Shown: positions 7,865-17,209, counted from the stretch's first letter. The stretch is 27,116 bases of DNA from an uncultured Desulfobacterium sp. (GCA_937124525.1 CAKZLA010000540.1:1-27116); one strand, 5' to 3'. Notes: generated from the letters alone by a model not told the origin. Translations and numbers: made by a program.

Positions 7865-8746
7865 TCATATGAAGGAAGTTAGAAAAACGCGTTTATGCGC
7901 ATCACCATGCCATCTCCGGGACAGCATGTCAAACGCGCACCCTGCCTGTCCATCTTCCCAAAACAGCACAAAAAAAGAGGCCCCACTTCCTGTCATCATG
8001 ACCTTTTGGGTCAGCAGACTGGCCATCTCCATTTTAAATGCCTGGATCTCCGGGTATAGCTCACACGCAGATACCTCAAGATCATTGTATAAATCCACAC
8101 TGATATCCAACGCCCGGTTCTCCTCACACGCAATAATCAGAGCATTATTATTAGATTTACGCTCCGTTGTCAATGCTAATTTGATATTTTTATAGACCTT
8201 GGCCGTTGATGCCGATATCCCGGGGCTGGCCAGTAATATTTTGCAGGGAGGTTTCAGTAAACAGGGGGTCAATATTTCCCCCACCCCCCGGGCCAGGGCT
8301 GCCCCCCCCAGAATAAAAAAAGGAACGTCCGCCCCCATACCCAATCCCATCTCCATGAGTGCCGAGCGGGAAAATGGAGAGTCAAACCGGTGGTTAAGGG
8401 CCTTTAAAACCGTGGCAGCGTTACTACTACCCCCCCCCAACCCTCCCCCCACCGGGATCTGTTTATCAATGGTGATGGCAACCCCCCCCGGCACATGGGC
8501 TACCCCTCTTTTACGGGCAAGCGCCTCCCAGAAAATGGTGGCAGCCCTGTGGGCAAGATTAGTTTCATCCTCTGGTACCTGGGGATGGCTGCATTTTACA
8601 GAAATATCCGAAGCCTGGAAATCCAGGTTCATGTCATCACACAAATCCACACAGGCCATCAATGTTTCCAGGTCGTGATAGCCGTTATCCCGCCGGCCGG
8701 TGACATGGAGGGAAAGATTAATTTTTGCCGGAGAAAAGACCTGCAT
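7865..8746 (-). CDS. ispE: 4-diphosphocytidyl-2-C-methyl-D-erythritol kinase
   Basis: IspE phosphorylates CDP-methylerythritol in the MEP isoprenoid pathway. It is a GHMP kinase: FSPAKINLSLHV at the N-terminus carries the catalytic lysine (K8), the glycine-rich ATP loop PVGGGLGGGSSNAAT occupies 99-113, and GLGMGADVPFFI gives the catalytic aspartate. The length is 293 residues. ATG 8746 is preferred over GTG 8752: GGGG lies five bases before it, and this ATG overlaps the stop codon of the upstream gene (TAATG), pointing to translational coupling. A run of nine G falls inside the ATP loop; see findings. Confidence 0.96.
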   Translation of the reverse strand: MQVFSPAKINLSLHVTGRRDNGYHDLETLMACVDLCDDMNLDFQASDISVKCSHPQVPEDETNLAHRAATIFWEALARKRGVAHVPGGVAITIDKQIPVGGGLGGGSSNAATVLKALNHRFDSPFSRSALMEMGLGMGADVPFFILGGAALARGVGEILTPCLLKPPCKILLASPGISASTAKVYKNIKLALTTERKSNNNALIIACEENRALDISVDLYNDLEVSACELYPEIQAFKMEMASLLTQKVMMTGSGASFFVLFWEDGQAGCAFDMLSRRWHGDAHKRVFLTSFI

Positions 8747-9066
8747 TAACACCCCGTGGCTTTTACATAGGCAATCTGCAACTCATGGAGCAGACTGTTG
8801 ATGAGATGGGCCTCTTCGGAATCCAAATTTCCCTTGGTCTTTTTCTGGAGAACATCAATTATATCCACCGTCTGCCGGGCCACATCCAAATTTTTAGTTC
8901 GGACACCCGTAGCCGGATCCGGCATGTCCCCCATCTGCACCAGGGCCGTTGAATATAAAGAGACAATAAGGGTTGAAAAATCCGCCTGGGGAAGCCCCTT
9001 TGGTGGTGGACAGGGGCCTTTTTCACCATCACACTCGTTCATGCTGAATCCATTACCTTGTGCCAT
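8746..9066 (-). CDS. DUF1844 family protein
   Basis: This 106-residue protein matches the DUF1844 pattern: a short variable N-terminus, then DFSTLIVSLYSTALVQMGD, a central DVARQTVDIIDVLQKKTKGN, and the C-terminal LLHELQIAYVK. DUF1844 proteins are small, helical, probably cytoplasmic, and have no assigned function. It has a good ribosome binding site (AGGAG) before ATG 9066. It ends by overlapping ispE by one base, so the two are made together. The association with ispE is the only functional hint here. Confidence 0.85.
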   Translation of the reverse strand: MAQGNGFSMNECDGEKGPCPPPKGLPQADFSTLIVSLYSTALVQMGDMPDPATGVRTKNLDVARQTVDIIDVLQKKTKGNLDSEEAHLINSLLHELQIAYVKATGC

Positions 9067-9104
9067 ATTTTTATCTCCTTGTTATTTAGTGCCTTGTTTA
9101 AGTT

Positions 9105-9725
9105 TTAACCAGCTCCCTGGGTCCACACCACATGGGCTTTGATTCCGGCAATGGATGCCAGATGTCCGGCCATCATGAAATGCTCAACCCGGGTAAAAAG
9201 CCCTTTGTAGGAAACCCCCAGATGCAGGGGGCCGGAAACCGCCACCACCGACACATCCTTTAGGCCACTCAAACCCACCCCATGGCGTTTTAACACTGCC
9301 TCTTTGGCCGTGAAACATCGAAAAAAGACGATCTCCCGGGGGATGGCATGGAAAAGCCGGGCCTCCCTTTTAGAGCAGATACGGCGAAACAGTCCGGAGG
9401 AAACAGGCTTTACCACCTCAATATCTATGCCCACCGGATCAAAGGAGACCACCCCGGCCACATGGCTGGGCTTGTGGGTCAGGGACCAGTGCACCCCACG
9501 CCAGGGAAGGGGTTGCCCCTGGGACCCCTTTGCAAAGTCCCCCATGGTGACACCCGTATGCCGGGCGGAAAGAAGCACGCTCTCCCGGGCCAGCCCCCCA
9601 AGGGTTTTCACCCGCTGGGGAGGGGGCAGTTCCCGGATATGATCCGGTACCTTCAGCACCACCGGAAAAAGAGTGCATGTGTGACCAATGGATGGAATTT
9701 GCCTCCCCGCCTCCCCCGTGGTCAC
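9105..9725 (-). CDS. 4'-phosphopantetheinyl transferase superfamily protein (Sfp-like)
   Basis: These enzymes move phosphopantetheine from CoA to a serine of carrier proteins. The two family motifs are clear: GIDIEVVKP at 99-107 with the Mg-binding D101, and FTAKEAVLK at 138-146, matching the (W/F)xxKEAxxK signature. HWSLTHKPSHVAGVVS at 79-94 is the conserved CoA-binding region. At 206 residues it is nearer the Sfp/EntD class than the short AcpS class. Its ATG overlaps the stop codon of the acetyl-CoA synthetase gene (ATGA), implying coupling. The carrier protein it serves is not in the window. Confidence 0.88.
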   Translation of the reverse strand: MTTGEAGRQIPSIGHTCTLFPVVLKVPDHIRELPPPQRVKTLGGLARESVLLSARHTGVTMGDFAKGSQGQPLPWRGVHWSLTHKPSHVAGVVSFDPVGIDIEVVKPVSSGLFRRICSKREARLFHAIPREIVFFRCFTAKEAVLKRHGVGLSGLKDVSVVAVSGPLHLGVSYKGLFTRVEHFMMAGHLASIAGIKAHVVWTQGAG

Positions 9726-11845
9726 GCCGGTGGAGCAAGGGTGATAATAATATCAGCCACCGTGGTGCCCTCACCCCCGGCATGGACAAAGAGGGGATTG
9801 ATGTCCAATTCCTTTATTTCAGGATGATTTTTCACCATGGCACTGAGGCTCACCAAATTTTTTTCCAATGCCTCGATGTCTGACGGAGACTCCCCCCGTA
9901 ATCCGGTGAGGATGGGATATCCCTTGATGGCTTTTACCATACGCCGTACCACATTTCTTCCCATGGGTGCCATGCGGAACACCACATCTTTATAAACCTC
10001 CACAAAGATGCCCCCCAGCCCGAACATGATCACATGGCCGGAACCTGCGTGGCGGGTCACACCCAGGATAACTTCCTTACCTCCCCCCACCATTTTCTGG
10101 ACCAGTACGCCCTCCAGTTCTGCTTTGGCATTGTATTTCCGAGCATTTTTCATGATGCTATCAAAGGCTTTTTTCACAGCGACTTCATCGTCCAGCCCCA
10201 CCTTTACCCCACCGGCATCGGACTTGTGAAGGATCTGGGGGGAGACAATCTTCATCACCACAGGAAATCCTATTTTCCGGGCGATGTCAGCGGCCCCATC
10301 TGCATGGGTGGCCAGGGCCATCTCCAGGGTATTAAACCCATAGCATTTAAGGATTTCATTACCATCCAACTCACCCAGGGTATCGGTTCCCTGCTCCAGA
10401 TAACCGTCAATGATGGCCTGGGCCTTTTTCACGTCATGGATCATTTCATACTGGGGCAGACGTCTCCTGGAGAGCCATCGATTATTGGCATAAAGGGCTC
10501 CCATGGCCCGGGCCGCACTTTCAGGAAACTGGTACACCGGCACATGGTTCTGCTGGAGGAGATGTACTCCGTCGGACACATCCACCACTCCCATGAATGC
10601 ACACACAATGGGTTTTACCTCGGACCTTGCAATGTTCACAATGGCTTCGGCCGTTCCCATGGCATCGGTCATGGACTGGGGGGTCAAAATAATCAACACA
10701 CTGTCCACCCCGGGATCACTGATCACCGTGGCCAGGGTATTTTCGTACCGATCCCTGGCTGCATCTCCAATAACATCAACTGGATTGTGAAAATTGGCTG
10801 TGGGGGGCAGATATTTATGCAGCTCCTGGATGGTGTCTTCTGTAAAGTCAGCCAGTTTCAATCCGGAATTTTCACTCATATCCGTGGCAATAATTCCCGG
10901 CCCACCAGCATTGGTTACAATGGCAATTTTATCTCCCCTGGGCACCTTTTTACAGGCCAGGGCCTTGGCATAATCAAACAGCTCGTTCACCGTGTTACAC
11001 CGCATGATCCCGGACTGGGAAAAAATTGCATCATACACCGCATCGGAACCTGCCAGGGAACCGGTGTGGGAGGCAGCTGCAGCGGCCCCGGCATCGGATG
11101 TTCCCGATTTTATGGTAATCACCGGGGTGGGATTCAAGCCAGATGTCATCTCCCGAACTTCCCGGATGAATGTTTCCGCATCACAGGAGAGTTCTTCCAT
11201 ATAGATCATAACCACATCGGTGTTGGGGTCGGCATGGTAGTACCGCAGCAGATCCAGCTCATCCACATCGGCCTTATTGCCAATGGAAATAAATTTTGAA
11301 AATCCAAATCCCTGGTCTGCGGCAAAATCCAGCACCGCCGTGCACAACGCCCCGCTCTGGGAGATAAAAGAAATATTGCCGGGCTTAGGCATGCGGTTGG
11401 AAAAGCTGGCATTGAGAGAAACACCGGGAGCAGGATTGATCACTCCCAGACAATTGGGTCCCACCAATCGAATATCCGCGTCCTGGCATAACTGCTGGAT
11501 CTCTCGTTCCATTTCCAGCCCCTCTCCACCCACTTCTTTAAATCCGGCAGAGACAATGACCACCCCCTTGACTCCCTTGGCAATGCATGCTTCCACGGCC
11601 TTCAACGCAGGCCGGGGGGGAAGAATAATCATGGCAAGATCAATGGGGTCAAGGATATGGGCAATGGTCTGATAACATTTTACGCTAAGGATGGAGCGAG
11701 CCTTGGGGTTCACAGGGTAAAGGGTACCCTGGAATCCCCCATAGAGAATATTGGCAAAAATATCATGCCCCACCTTGCCCTTCTGGCTGGAAGCACCAAT
11801 CACGGCAATGGATTCTGGTGAAAATATGGCATCAAGCTTGTCCAT
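9722..11845 (-). CDS. NDP-forming acyl/acetyl-CoA synthetase, fused alpha and beta domains (ACD type)
   Basis: This 707-residue protein interconverts acetyl-CoA (or another acyl-CoA), ADP and phosphate with the free acid, ATP and CoA. The order is a CoA-binding Rossmann domain (about 5-130, with SIAVIGASSQKGKVG and RLVGPNCLGVINP), then succinyl-CoA-ligase-like flavodoxin domains. The likely phosphorylated histidine is H260 in SHTGSLAGSD. A hinge follows, then a C-terminal ATP-grasp domain from about residue 490 (KIGFPVVMKIVSPQILHKSD, GVLVQKMV, ELDINPL). Nothing is truncated. The gene lies 15 bases after a cooC-like gene and overlaps a phosphopantetheinyl transferase gene. Acetate is the likely substrate given the acetyl-CoA pathway nearby, but related enzymes act on other acids. 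Confidence 0.92.
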   Translation of the reverse strand: MDKLDAIFSPESIAVIGASSQKGKVGHDIFANILYGGFQGTLYPVNPKARSILSVKCYQTIAHILDPIDLAMIILPPRPALKAVEACIAKGVKGVVIVSAGFKEVGGEGLEMEREIQQLCQDADIRLVGPNCLGVINPAPGVSLNASFSNRMPKPGNISFISQSGALCTAVLDFAADQGFGFSKFISIGNKADVDELDLLRYYHADPNTDVVMIYMEELSCDAETFIREVREMTSGLNPTPVITIKSGTSDAGAAAAASHTGSLAGSDAVYDAIFSQSGIMRCNTVNELFDYAKALACKKVPRGDKIAIVTNAGGPGIIATDMSENSGLKLADFTEDTIQELHKYLPPTANFHNPVDVIGDAARDRYENTLATVISDPGVDSVLIILTPQSMTDAMGTAEAIVNIARSEVKPIVCAFMGVVDVSDGVHLLQQNHVPVYQFPESAARAMGALYANNRWLSRRRLPQYEMIHDVKKAQAIIDGYLEQGTDTLGELDGNEILKCYGFNTLEMALATHADGAADIARKIGFPVVMKIVSPQILHKSDAGGVKVGLDDEVAVKKAFDSIMKNARKYNAKAELEGVLVQKMVGGGKEVILGVTRHAGSGHVIMFGLGGIFVEVYKDVVFRMAPMGRNVVRRMVKAIKGYPILTGLRGESPSDIEALEKNLVSLSAMVKNHPEIKELDINPLFVHAGGEGTTVADIIITLAPPA

Positions 11846-11860
11846 TTAAATCTCCATTAC

Positions 11861-12628
11861 TTAAGCATTAACAGTACCCATCACTTTTTGCATCATCTGC
11901 GCCACGGCCATGACGCCAGGGGACTCGTCGGGTAATTCCAGAAGAGATTTTCGCTCCATATCAAACTCCAGCAATGCATCATCATTGGGAATTGTGCCAA
12001 TGATAGGTATCCCAATTTTTTCCACCTCTTCCAGAAAAACATCACCCAGGGTTTCCGGGGCTCTGTTCACCACCAGCCCCACGCTCCCCACGGTGAGCTT
12101 GAGGTCATCCAGCATGGAAGCGATGCGCCCCACGGCCCTAAGTCCTCGCAGGGCATAATCAGTCACCAAAAGCAGCATATCCACCTTGCCGCTGGTGCGG
12201 CGGCTCAAATGCTCCATGCCAGCTTCATTGTCAACCAGAAGGTATTTATAATTTTTCTCCAGCTCTTCGGAAAATCGGTTCAGGATATTATTAACCATGC
12301 AGTAGCAACCCTGACCTTCCTGGCGACCCATGACCAGAAGATCAAAGTCTTTGTTCTCAATGAGCACCTGATTCATGAGCATCTCAAGATAGACAATTTT
12401 ATCCATGCCCGAGGGGACCCCCTGGGGATCTTTCATGAAATTTTCCCGGATATCTCCAACGGTTTTTTCAACATTCAGGCCCAGGGTTTCCCCCAGATTT
12501 GAGTTGGGGTCTGCGTCCACGGCAAGCACCGGGGAGCACTTATTCGTTGACAGATACCTCAGTACAAGTGACGCCACAGTGGTTTTTCCCACCCCGCCCT
12601 TTCCAGCCAGTGCAATAATTTTACCCAT
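11861..12628 (-). CDS. cooC: CooC-like nickel-insertion ATPase (first paralog)
   Basis: This is a MinD/SIMIBI-class P-loop ATPase of the CooC family, which loads nickel into CODH. It has a deviant Walker A GKGGVGKTT at 9-17, VDADPNSNLGE at 37-47, the CooC metal-binding CxC as C108 and C110 in GQGCYC, and the LLVDNEAGMEHLSRRT switch region. The length is 255 residues. ATG 12628 is chosen because GGGAG stands five bases before it; the in-frame TTG at 12640 lies before that site and is unlikely. It is the first gene of the minus-strand run, followed 15 bases later by the acetyl-CoA synthetase gene, and is about 4.9 kb from the acs operon. It differs clearly from the second paralog at 26263. Confidence 0.9.
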   Translation of the reverse strand: MGKIIALAGKGGVGKTTVASLVLRYLSTNKCSPVLAVDADPNSNLGETLGLNVEKTVGDIRENFMKDPQGVPSGMDKIVYLEMLMNQVLIENKDFDLLVMGRQEGQGCYCMVNNILNRFSEELEKNYKYLLVDNEAGMEHLSRRTSGKVDMLLLVTDYALRGLRAVGRIASMLDDLKLTVGSVGLVVNRAPETLGDVFLEEVEKIGIPIIGTIPNDDALLEFDMERKSLLELPDESPGVMAVAQMMQKVMGTVNA

Positions 12629-13176
12629 ATTGACTCCCAAAAATAGTATTATTAAAAAGATTAGTGGACTTAAATCACAATATCTGCCACTTCAAAAGAC
12701 AAGACTGTGGCCCTTGGACCATGGCGTATTTCAACTTACCAATGTTACGACAAAACCCAATTACCCGTATCGGTTGCAATAATATATAAGGACTAATTCA
12801 GCCAAAAGCAAAGTTTTTCTCACCACTTCTGCTTCCCTATCCAATTTTTGTTTCCCGGCAGAGGTCACAGTTCGGTGAAAAGGTCAACTTTTTGTTGCAC
12901 ATTTTCTCAAAAAAGATATGATTCCCCCCATAAAAAATCGAGTATTCGGCATCCTTCACCAAATTAGTTGACCCCTTTCACAACATTCTCTTATTTTTTG
13001 AGTGCCTATAGAGGATGCTGGGTACTTTTTAAAAAAATTCAATAAACAAGGGTATCCGCCATAGCATCACTCCAAAAACACTTGCACCCTTTGGATAATA
13101 ATTGCCGAAAAACGATATTATTACACCCAAAACTGCAAACTGGAAAATGAAGGCAGCCAAAGCAAGGATAAAAAAC
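12629..13176. other. Intergenic region between divergent cooC and the coiled-coil gene
   Basis: This 548-base A/T-rich region should hold the promoters for the minus-strand run and for the plus-strand gene. I see no convincing promoter pair, no sigma-54 GG-N10-GC site, no riboswitch and no tRNA. A hydrophobic minus-strand frame of 61 codons (13029-13214) begins with TTG and overlaps the start of the plus-strand gene; I did not call it. Confidence 0.6.
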
Positions 13177-13602
13177 ATGGAAAATACTGCGCAGAACATT
13201 TTAAGAAAAATCAATTATATTGAAGCTGACATGGACATTCAAAAACAAATTTTATTTTCCATCCCTTCAGCGGAAAAGCAAGAGATGGAAAAGGTGCTAA
13301 AGATCATTGCAGGACAAAAAGAAAAAATCAATGCCCTGAGACAGGAGATGAAAGCAGCGGCCCCCGAAGAATATGAAAAAATCCTCATCTTTGAGAAAGC
13401 CGCCCAGAAATTCAAAGCCCTTGCGGCAGAAAAAAAATTCAAAGAGATCTCCTCTTTTGACGGTACCACGCCCTGCACCATTTCCCTGAAGGATGGCACA
13501 AAGATGGACTGTCTGGTCAAGGCCCAGGATGATTCAGGAGACTGGACCGCCATGACCCTGGATGGCACTATCCAAACATTTCCCGCTGACACGCTTGCCT
13601 GA
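13177..13602 (+). CDS. Hypothetical coiled-coil protein with C-terminal SH3-like segment
   Basis: I do not recognise this family. The 141-residue protein has a charged helical N-terminal part (about 1-90), rich in Lys, Glu, Ala and Gln with heptad-like spacing that suggests a coiled coil. A C-terminal part of about 45 residues (SFDGTTPCTISLKDGTKMDC to IQTFPADTLA) alternates hydrophobic and polar residues like a small beta barrel. There is no signal peptide or membrane segment. ATG 13177 is chosen because AAGGAT lies seven bases before it; the frame is open upstream to 13102 with a weaker ATG at 13147. It stands alone between a divergent cooC and a convergent folD, and ends at a two-way terminator. 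Confidence 0.7.
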   Translation: MENTAQNILRKINYIEADMDIQKQILFSIPSAEKQEMEKVLKIIAGQKEKINALRQEMKAAAPEEYEKILIFEKAAQKFKALAAEKKFKEISSFDGTTPCTISLKDGTKMDCLVKAQDDSGDWTAMTLDGTIQTFPADTLA

Positions 13603-13610
13603 TTTTTCAT

Positions 13611-13645
13611 AAAAAAGGGCCGGAGAAAAATCCCCCGGCCTTTAT
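13611..13645. terminator. Bidirectional terminator between the coiled-coil gene and folD
   Basis: GGCCGG (13618-13623) pairs with CCGGCC (13635-13640). An A-run precedes the stem and a T-run follows it, so on the minus strand it gives a stem followed by six T. A second small stem, CCCAT/ATGGG at about 13662-13674, lies nearer to folD. Confidence 0.8.
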
Positions 13646-13686
13646 CTTCTTACAAATTTTTCCCATAAAAATGGGGAATGGTACGT

Positions 13687-14577
13687 CTACTTAATAGTCA
13701 GCTGTGCAGATTTCAGAGTATTCTTCATGAGCATGGCAATGGTCATGGGTCCAACACCGCCGGGTACTGGGGTAATCTTTCCGGCAATTTCCTTTGCCTT
13801 TTCAAAATCCACATCACCCTTGAGAATGGCTTTACCAGTCTCTTCGTTCATACCAACACGGTTAACACCCACATCAATTACAGTGGAACCAGGTTTGATC
13901 CATTCGGGTTTGACAAGGTCAGGTACGCCTGCTGCCACAATAAGGATATCAGCACGTTTACAATGGGCGGCCAGATCTTTGGTACGGGTATGAACGATGG
14001 TAACTGTTGCATTGGCACCCACACCCTTCTGGGCCATCATCATGGCAATGGGTTTTCCAACAATATTGGAACGACCCACAACAACCACCTCGGCACCGGA
14101 AGTTTCCGTGCCGGAGCGTACGATCATCTCCTGGATACCCGCAGGGGTACAGGGCAGGAATTTTGCTTCATCACCGCCGATCATCAGGCGACCCACATTC
14201 ACAGGATGAAAGGCATCCACGTCCTTGTCAGGATCAATGGCATTCAATACTTTCTTGTCGTCAATATGTTTGGGAAGGGGAAGCTGAACCAGGATACCAT
14301 GGATTTCAGGGTCATTGTTATATTTATCGATGAGGGCAAGGAGATCTTCTTCTGAGATATCAACTGGCTGATCATCCTGGATCTCTTTAAATCCAACACT
14401 GAGGGCGGTTTTCACCTTAAGTGTCACATAACTGATGGATGCAGGGCTGGAACCCACAAGAATCGTTACCAGTCCAGGTACCTTTCCATGTTTTGCCTTC
14501 ATTTCTTCAACATCTGCCTTTACTTCCGCAAGGATATCCTTGCGAATACTGGTGCCGCTGATAATTTCTGCTGTCAT
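13687..14577 (-). CDS. folD: Bifunctional methylene-THF dehydrogenase / methenyl-THF cyclohydrolase
   Basis: FolD interconverts methylene-, methenyl- and formyl-tetrahydrofolate, here in the methyl branch of the Wood-Ljungdahl pathway next to fhs. The signature YVTLKVK at 50-56 holds the cyclohydrolase lysine K56. HGILVQLPLP, the NAD(P)-binding VVVVGRSNIVGKP and the C-terminal PGGVGPMTIAML are all present. The length of 296 residues is normal. ATG 14577 starts exactly at the conserved MTAEIISG and has GGAGAG ten bases upstream; the frame open to 14646 adds a non-conserved Cys-rich stretch. It is on the same strand as fhs, 267 bases downstream of it. Confidence 0.96.
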   Translation of the reverse strand: MTAEIISGTSIRKDILAEVKADVEEMKAKHGKVPGLVTILVGSSPASISYVTLKVKTALSVGFKEIQDDQPVDISEEDLLALIDKYNNDPEIHGILVQLPLPKHIDDKKVLNAIDPDKDVDAFHPVNVGRLMIGGDEAKFLPCTPAGIQEMIVRSGTETSGAEVVVVGRSNIVGKPIAMMMAQKGVGANATVTIVHTRTKDLAAHCKRADILIVAAGVPDLVKPEWIKPGSTVIDVGVNRVGMNEETGKAILKGDVDFEKAKEIAGKITPVPGGVGPMTIAMLMKNTLKSAQLTIK

Positions 14578-14762
14578 TTTTCTATATCTCTCCTGATTTT
14601 TACAAAAATATGGGCATGCTACATTTGCGGGTTGACACTCTCCCAAAGCATTCCCTTATTTTATGGAAATTTCTTCAAAAAAAGTATCAACTACCGTTGG
14701 GTAATGTAAAGGATGCCAAAATATGAATCAGTCTCCGCCATCCATTCAAAATAACAATAACG

Positions 14763-14799
14763 CTTCACTCTCCCGGCCACCAAGGCCGGGAAAATGAAG
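14763..14799 (-). terminator. Hairpin downstream of fhs, probable terminator
   Basis: CCCGGCC (14773-14779) and GGCCGGG (14785-14791) form a seven-pair stem with a five-base loop, extended by outer CTTCA/TGAAG pairing. On the minus strand it follows the fhs stop codon by about 46 bases and is trailed by a T-rich but broken run. It probably limits rather than fully stops read-through into folD. Confidence 0.65.
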
Positions 14800-14844
14800 C
14801 ATTGCTAAAATACACCATTAATGGAGCGGATATTTAATTATTCC

Positions 14845-16620
14845 TTAGAATACACCTTCAACCTTACCGGTTTCCACATCCACATCAACACGTTTGAAAG
14901 CGGGGTTGGAGCCAGTACCCGGCATAAGGCTGATGGTTCCTGCCACAGGAACGATGAAGCCGGCACCACCATAGGTGAGAACTTCCCGGATATTGAGTCT
15001 CCAGTTTGTGGGAACACCCTTAAGAGCAGGGTTATCGGAGAGAGACAGATGGGTCTTCACCATGCACATACCAAGCTGGGACAATTCAGGATCTTCCTGA
15101 ATTCTGGCGATGGCTGCATTTGCCTCGTTTGAGTAATCAACGCCATCAGCCCCATAAACTTCCTTGGCAATGAGCTCGATTCTCTCTTTAATGGGCATAT
15201 CAAGCTCATAAAGAAGCTTAAACTCTGTCTTTTCCTCACAAGCAGCAACAACAACCTCTGCAAATTCAATGGCACCGTCTCCACCCTGCTCCCAGTGACG
15301 GGCAAGGGCAACTCTGGCACCTTCTGCTTCGGCAAGCTCACGAACTTTAGCGATCTCAGCATCGGTGTCAGTGTAGAAGGCATTAATGCAGACAACAGGG
15401 CTGATACCAGCCTTTCTGACGTTTCTGATATGATGAATAAGATTCTCACATCCCTTGGCAACCCATTCCACATTTTCTGAAGCATACTCTTCAGGCATGG
15501 GTTTTCCAGGAACCGGTACCGGCGCACCACCGTGACATTTAAGAGCACGGATGGTGGCAACAACAACTGCACAATCAGGCACAAGACCGGAAAAACGACA
15601 TTTCAGATTCCAGAACTTCTCAAATCCAATGTCAGCACCAAATCCAGACTCTGTGACATGATAATCGGCAAGCTTGAGGCCGACCCTGTCAGCAATGATA
15701 GAACTTTGACCAATGGCAATGTTGGCAAAGGGGCCTGCATGAACAATTACGGGCTGGCCTTCAAGGGACTGCATCAGGGAAGGATTAAGCGCATCAACCA
15801 TCCATGCAGTCATGGCACCTGCAACCTGAAGGTCTTCGGTTGTAACGGGTTTACCCTTTTTCGTATAAGCAACAACGATCTTACCCATTCTCTCACGCAT
15901 ATCCTTGAGATCCTTGGCAACGGCAAGAATGGCCATAACCTCGGAAGATACGGCAATACCGAACTTGGATTTCATCATGAAACCGTCGGATTTACCGTTA
16001 ACGCCATCAATACCGATGATGATATTTCTCAAGGCCTGGCAACAAAAATCCATGATCCAGCCCATCTCAACCCGTGTGGGATCAATGTCAATACGCTTCA
16101 TGCCCGAAAGTCTTTCCAACTGCTCGTCGGTGTAGTTTCTCTCGTGTTGCAGACGGGATGTCAGAGCAACCATGGCAAGGTTATGGGCGTTCATGATGGC
16201 ATTGATATCACCGGTGAATCCCAGGGAAAAGGGAGTCAGGGGAATACATTGTGCCAGACCACCACCTGCAGCAGAACCCTTAATATTCATGGTGGGTCCA
16301 CCTGAAGGCTGACGAATGGCAGCACATACATTTTTACCAATTTTACCAAGACCCTGGACAAGACCCATGGAACAGGTTGATTTTCCTTCACCAAGGGGGG
16401 TGGGGGTAATGGCGGTTACATCAATGTATTTTCCATCAGGTTTGTCTTTAAGACGCTCAAGCACTGCACGAAAATCAATTTTGGCGATGTAATGACCCTG
16501 GGGAAGCAATTCCTCTTTAGTCAGACCAAGTTTTTCACCAATTTCATAAATGGTCAGCATGTCTTTTTCTGCGTCCTGGGCAATTTCCCAGTCAGCATGT
16601 TTGGTTGGATCCAATGCCAT
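14845..16620 (-). CDS. fhs: Formate-tetrahydrofolate ligase
   Basis: Fhs joins formate to tetrahydrofolate using ATP, the entry step of the methyl branch; it can run in reverse to make ATP. The ATP loop [11 protein letters not shown] lies at 72-82, followed by [35 protein letters not shown], and further on [19 protein letters not shown], all typical of the family. At 591 residues it is a little longer than the usual 555-560, mostly at the N-terminus. ATG 16620 has AGGAG seven bases upstream. It diverges from the acs operon across an 874-base gap, which allows shared control. Confidence 0.97.
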   Translation of the reverse strand: MALDPTKHADWEIAQDAEKDMLTIYEIGEKLGLTKEELLPQGHYIAKIDFRAVLERLKDKPDGKYIDVTAITPTPLGEGKSTCSMGLVQGLGKIGKNVCAAIRQPSGGPTMNIKGSAAGGGLAQCIPLTPFSLGFTGDINAIMNAHNLAMVALTSRLQHERNYTDEQLERLSGMKRIDIDPTRVEMGWIMDFCCQALRNIIIGIDGVNGKSDGFMMKSKFGIAVSSEVMAILAVAKDLKDMRERMGKIVVAYTKKGKPVTTEDLQVAGAMTAWMVDALNPSLMQSLEGQPVIVHAGPFANIAIGQSSIIADRVGLKLADYHVTESGFGADIGFEKFWNLKCRFSGLVPDCAVVVATIRALKCHGGAPVPVPGKPMPEEYASENVEWVAKGCENLIHHIRNVRKAGISPVVCINAFYTDTDAEIAKVRELAEAEGARVALARHWEQGGDGAIEFAEVVVAACEEKTEFKLLYELDMPIKERIELIAKEVYGADGVDYSNEANAAIARIQEDPELSQLGMCMVKTHLSLSDNPALKGVPTNWRLNIREVLTYGGAGFIVPVAGTISLMPGTGSNPAFKRVDVDVETGKVEGVF

Positions 16621-17180
16621 GGTAAAACTCCTTTTTTTGATATTTGGGCTCAGGGGATGAGCCGTTCAGTTTTCTATACAAACCAAGGTGACAAGATTGC
16701 CTGCCACAACTATTTAAATTATCACAATTTTTCGATGATCAAATTTTTTGGAACGATTTTCTGGGTGAACAGCTTAGGATGCAGACCATCCCGGGATGAT
16801 ATTAATATAAATATTTGATTATCATAAATATACGGCCTAACCTGGCATGCTCAAAAAGAATAATTTGAATTGGCCGATTCAGCGACATTTGGACCAAGCA
16901 CTTATATGTCATAAAAAAACTATCCAACAGGATCATAATCAAATACCACCACAAGATTTCATCGGGAATAATCTTATAATGTGCATTACTCGTCAAGAAC
17001 TATTTGCACATTTGCCAAAAAAACATTCTCCATTTTTCATTCACAGTGGGGGATAGCTACGTAAAAAAACGAGAATACCAACACTGAATATTATTCATTT
17101 AGTAATTATATCAAACATTTTTAAAAACATCTGAAATTTACTTTATTTTTGACTTTGTACTTTTTTTGCCCTCTCATCTA

Positions 17181-17209
17181 TTGACAAAAAATGTCTCTGC
17201 ATGTAAATC
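17181..17209 (+). promoter_or_regulatory. Putative sigma-70 promoter of the acs operon
   Basis: TTGACA (17181-17186) is a perfect -35 box. TAAATC (17204-17209) is a weak -10 box at the ideal 17-base spacing. Transcription from here would give an untranslated leader of about 280 bases before acsD. A nearby inverted repeat, ACATG (17245-17249) with CATGT (17258-17262), could be an operator. Confidence 0.4.

Noticed and set aside
10034..11299. 421-codon plus-strand frame opposite the acetyl-CoA synthetase
   Set aside because: Gly/His/Ile-rich with no domain; it is the antisense of a well-supported gene.
12780..13000. Sigma-54 promoter near GGTCAACTTTTTGTTGC
   Set aside because: The GG and GC are 13 bases apart rather than the required 10.
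13029..13214. Hydrophobic 61-codon minus-strand frame
   Set aside because: It starts with TTG, has no clear ribosome binding site, and partly mirrors the purine-rich plus-strand gene, which by itself creates Phe/Leu/Ile-rich antisense frames.
16802..17056. Two short frames in the fhs-acsD gap
   Set aside because: No ribosome binding sites, A/T-rich composition unlike the neighbouring genes, and no family resemblance.
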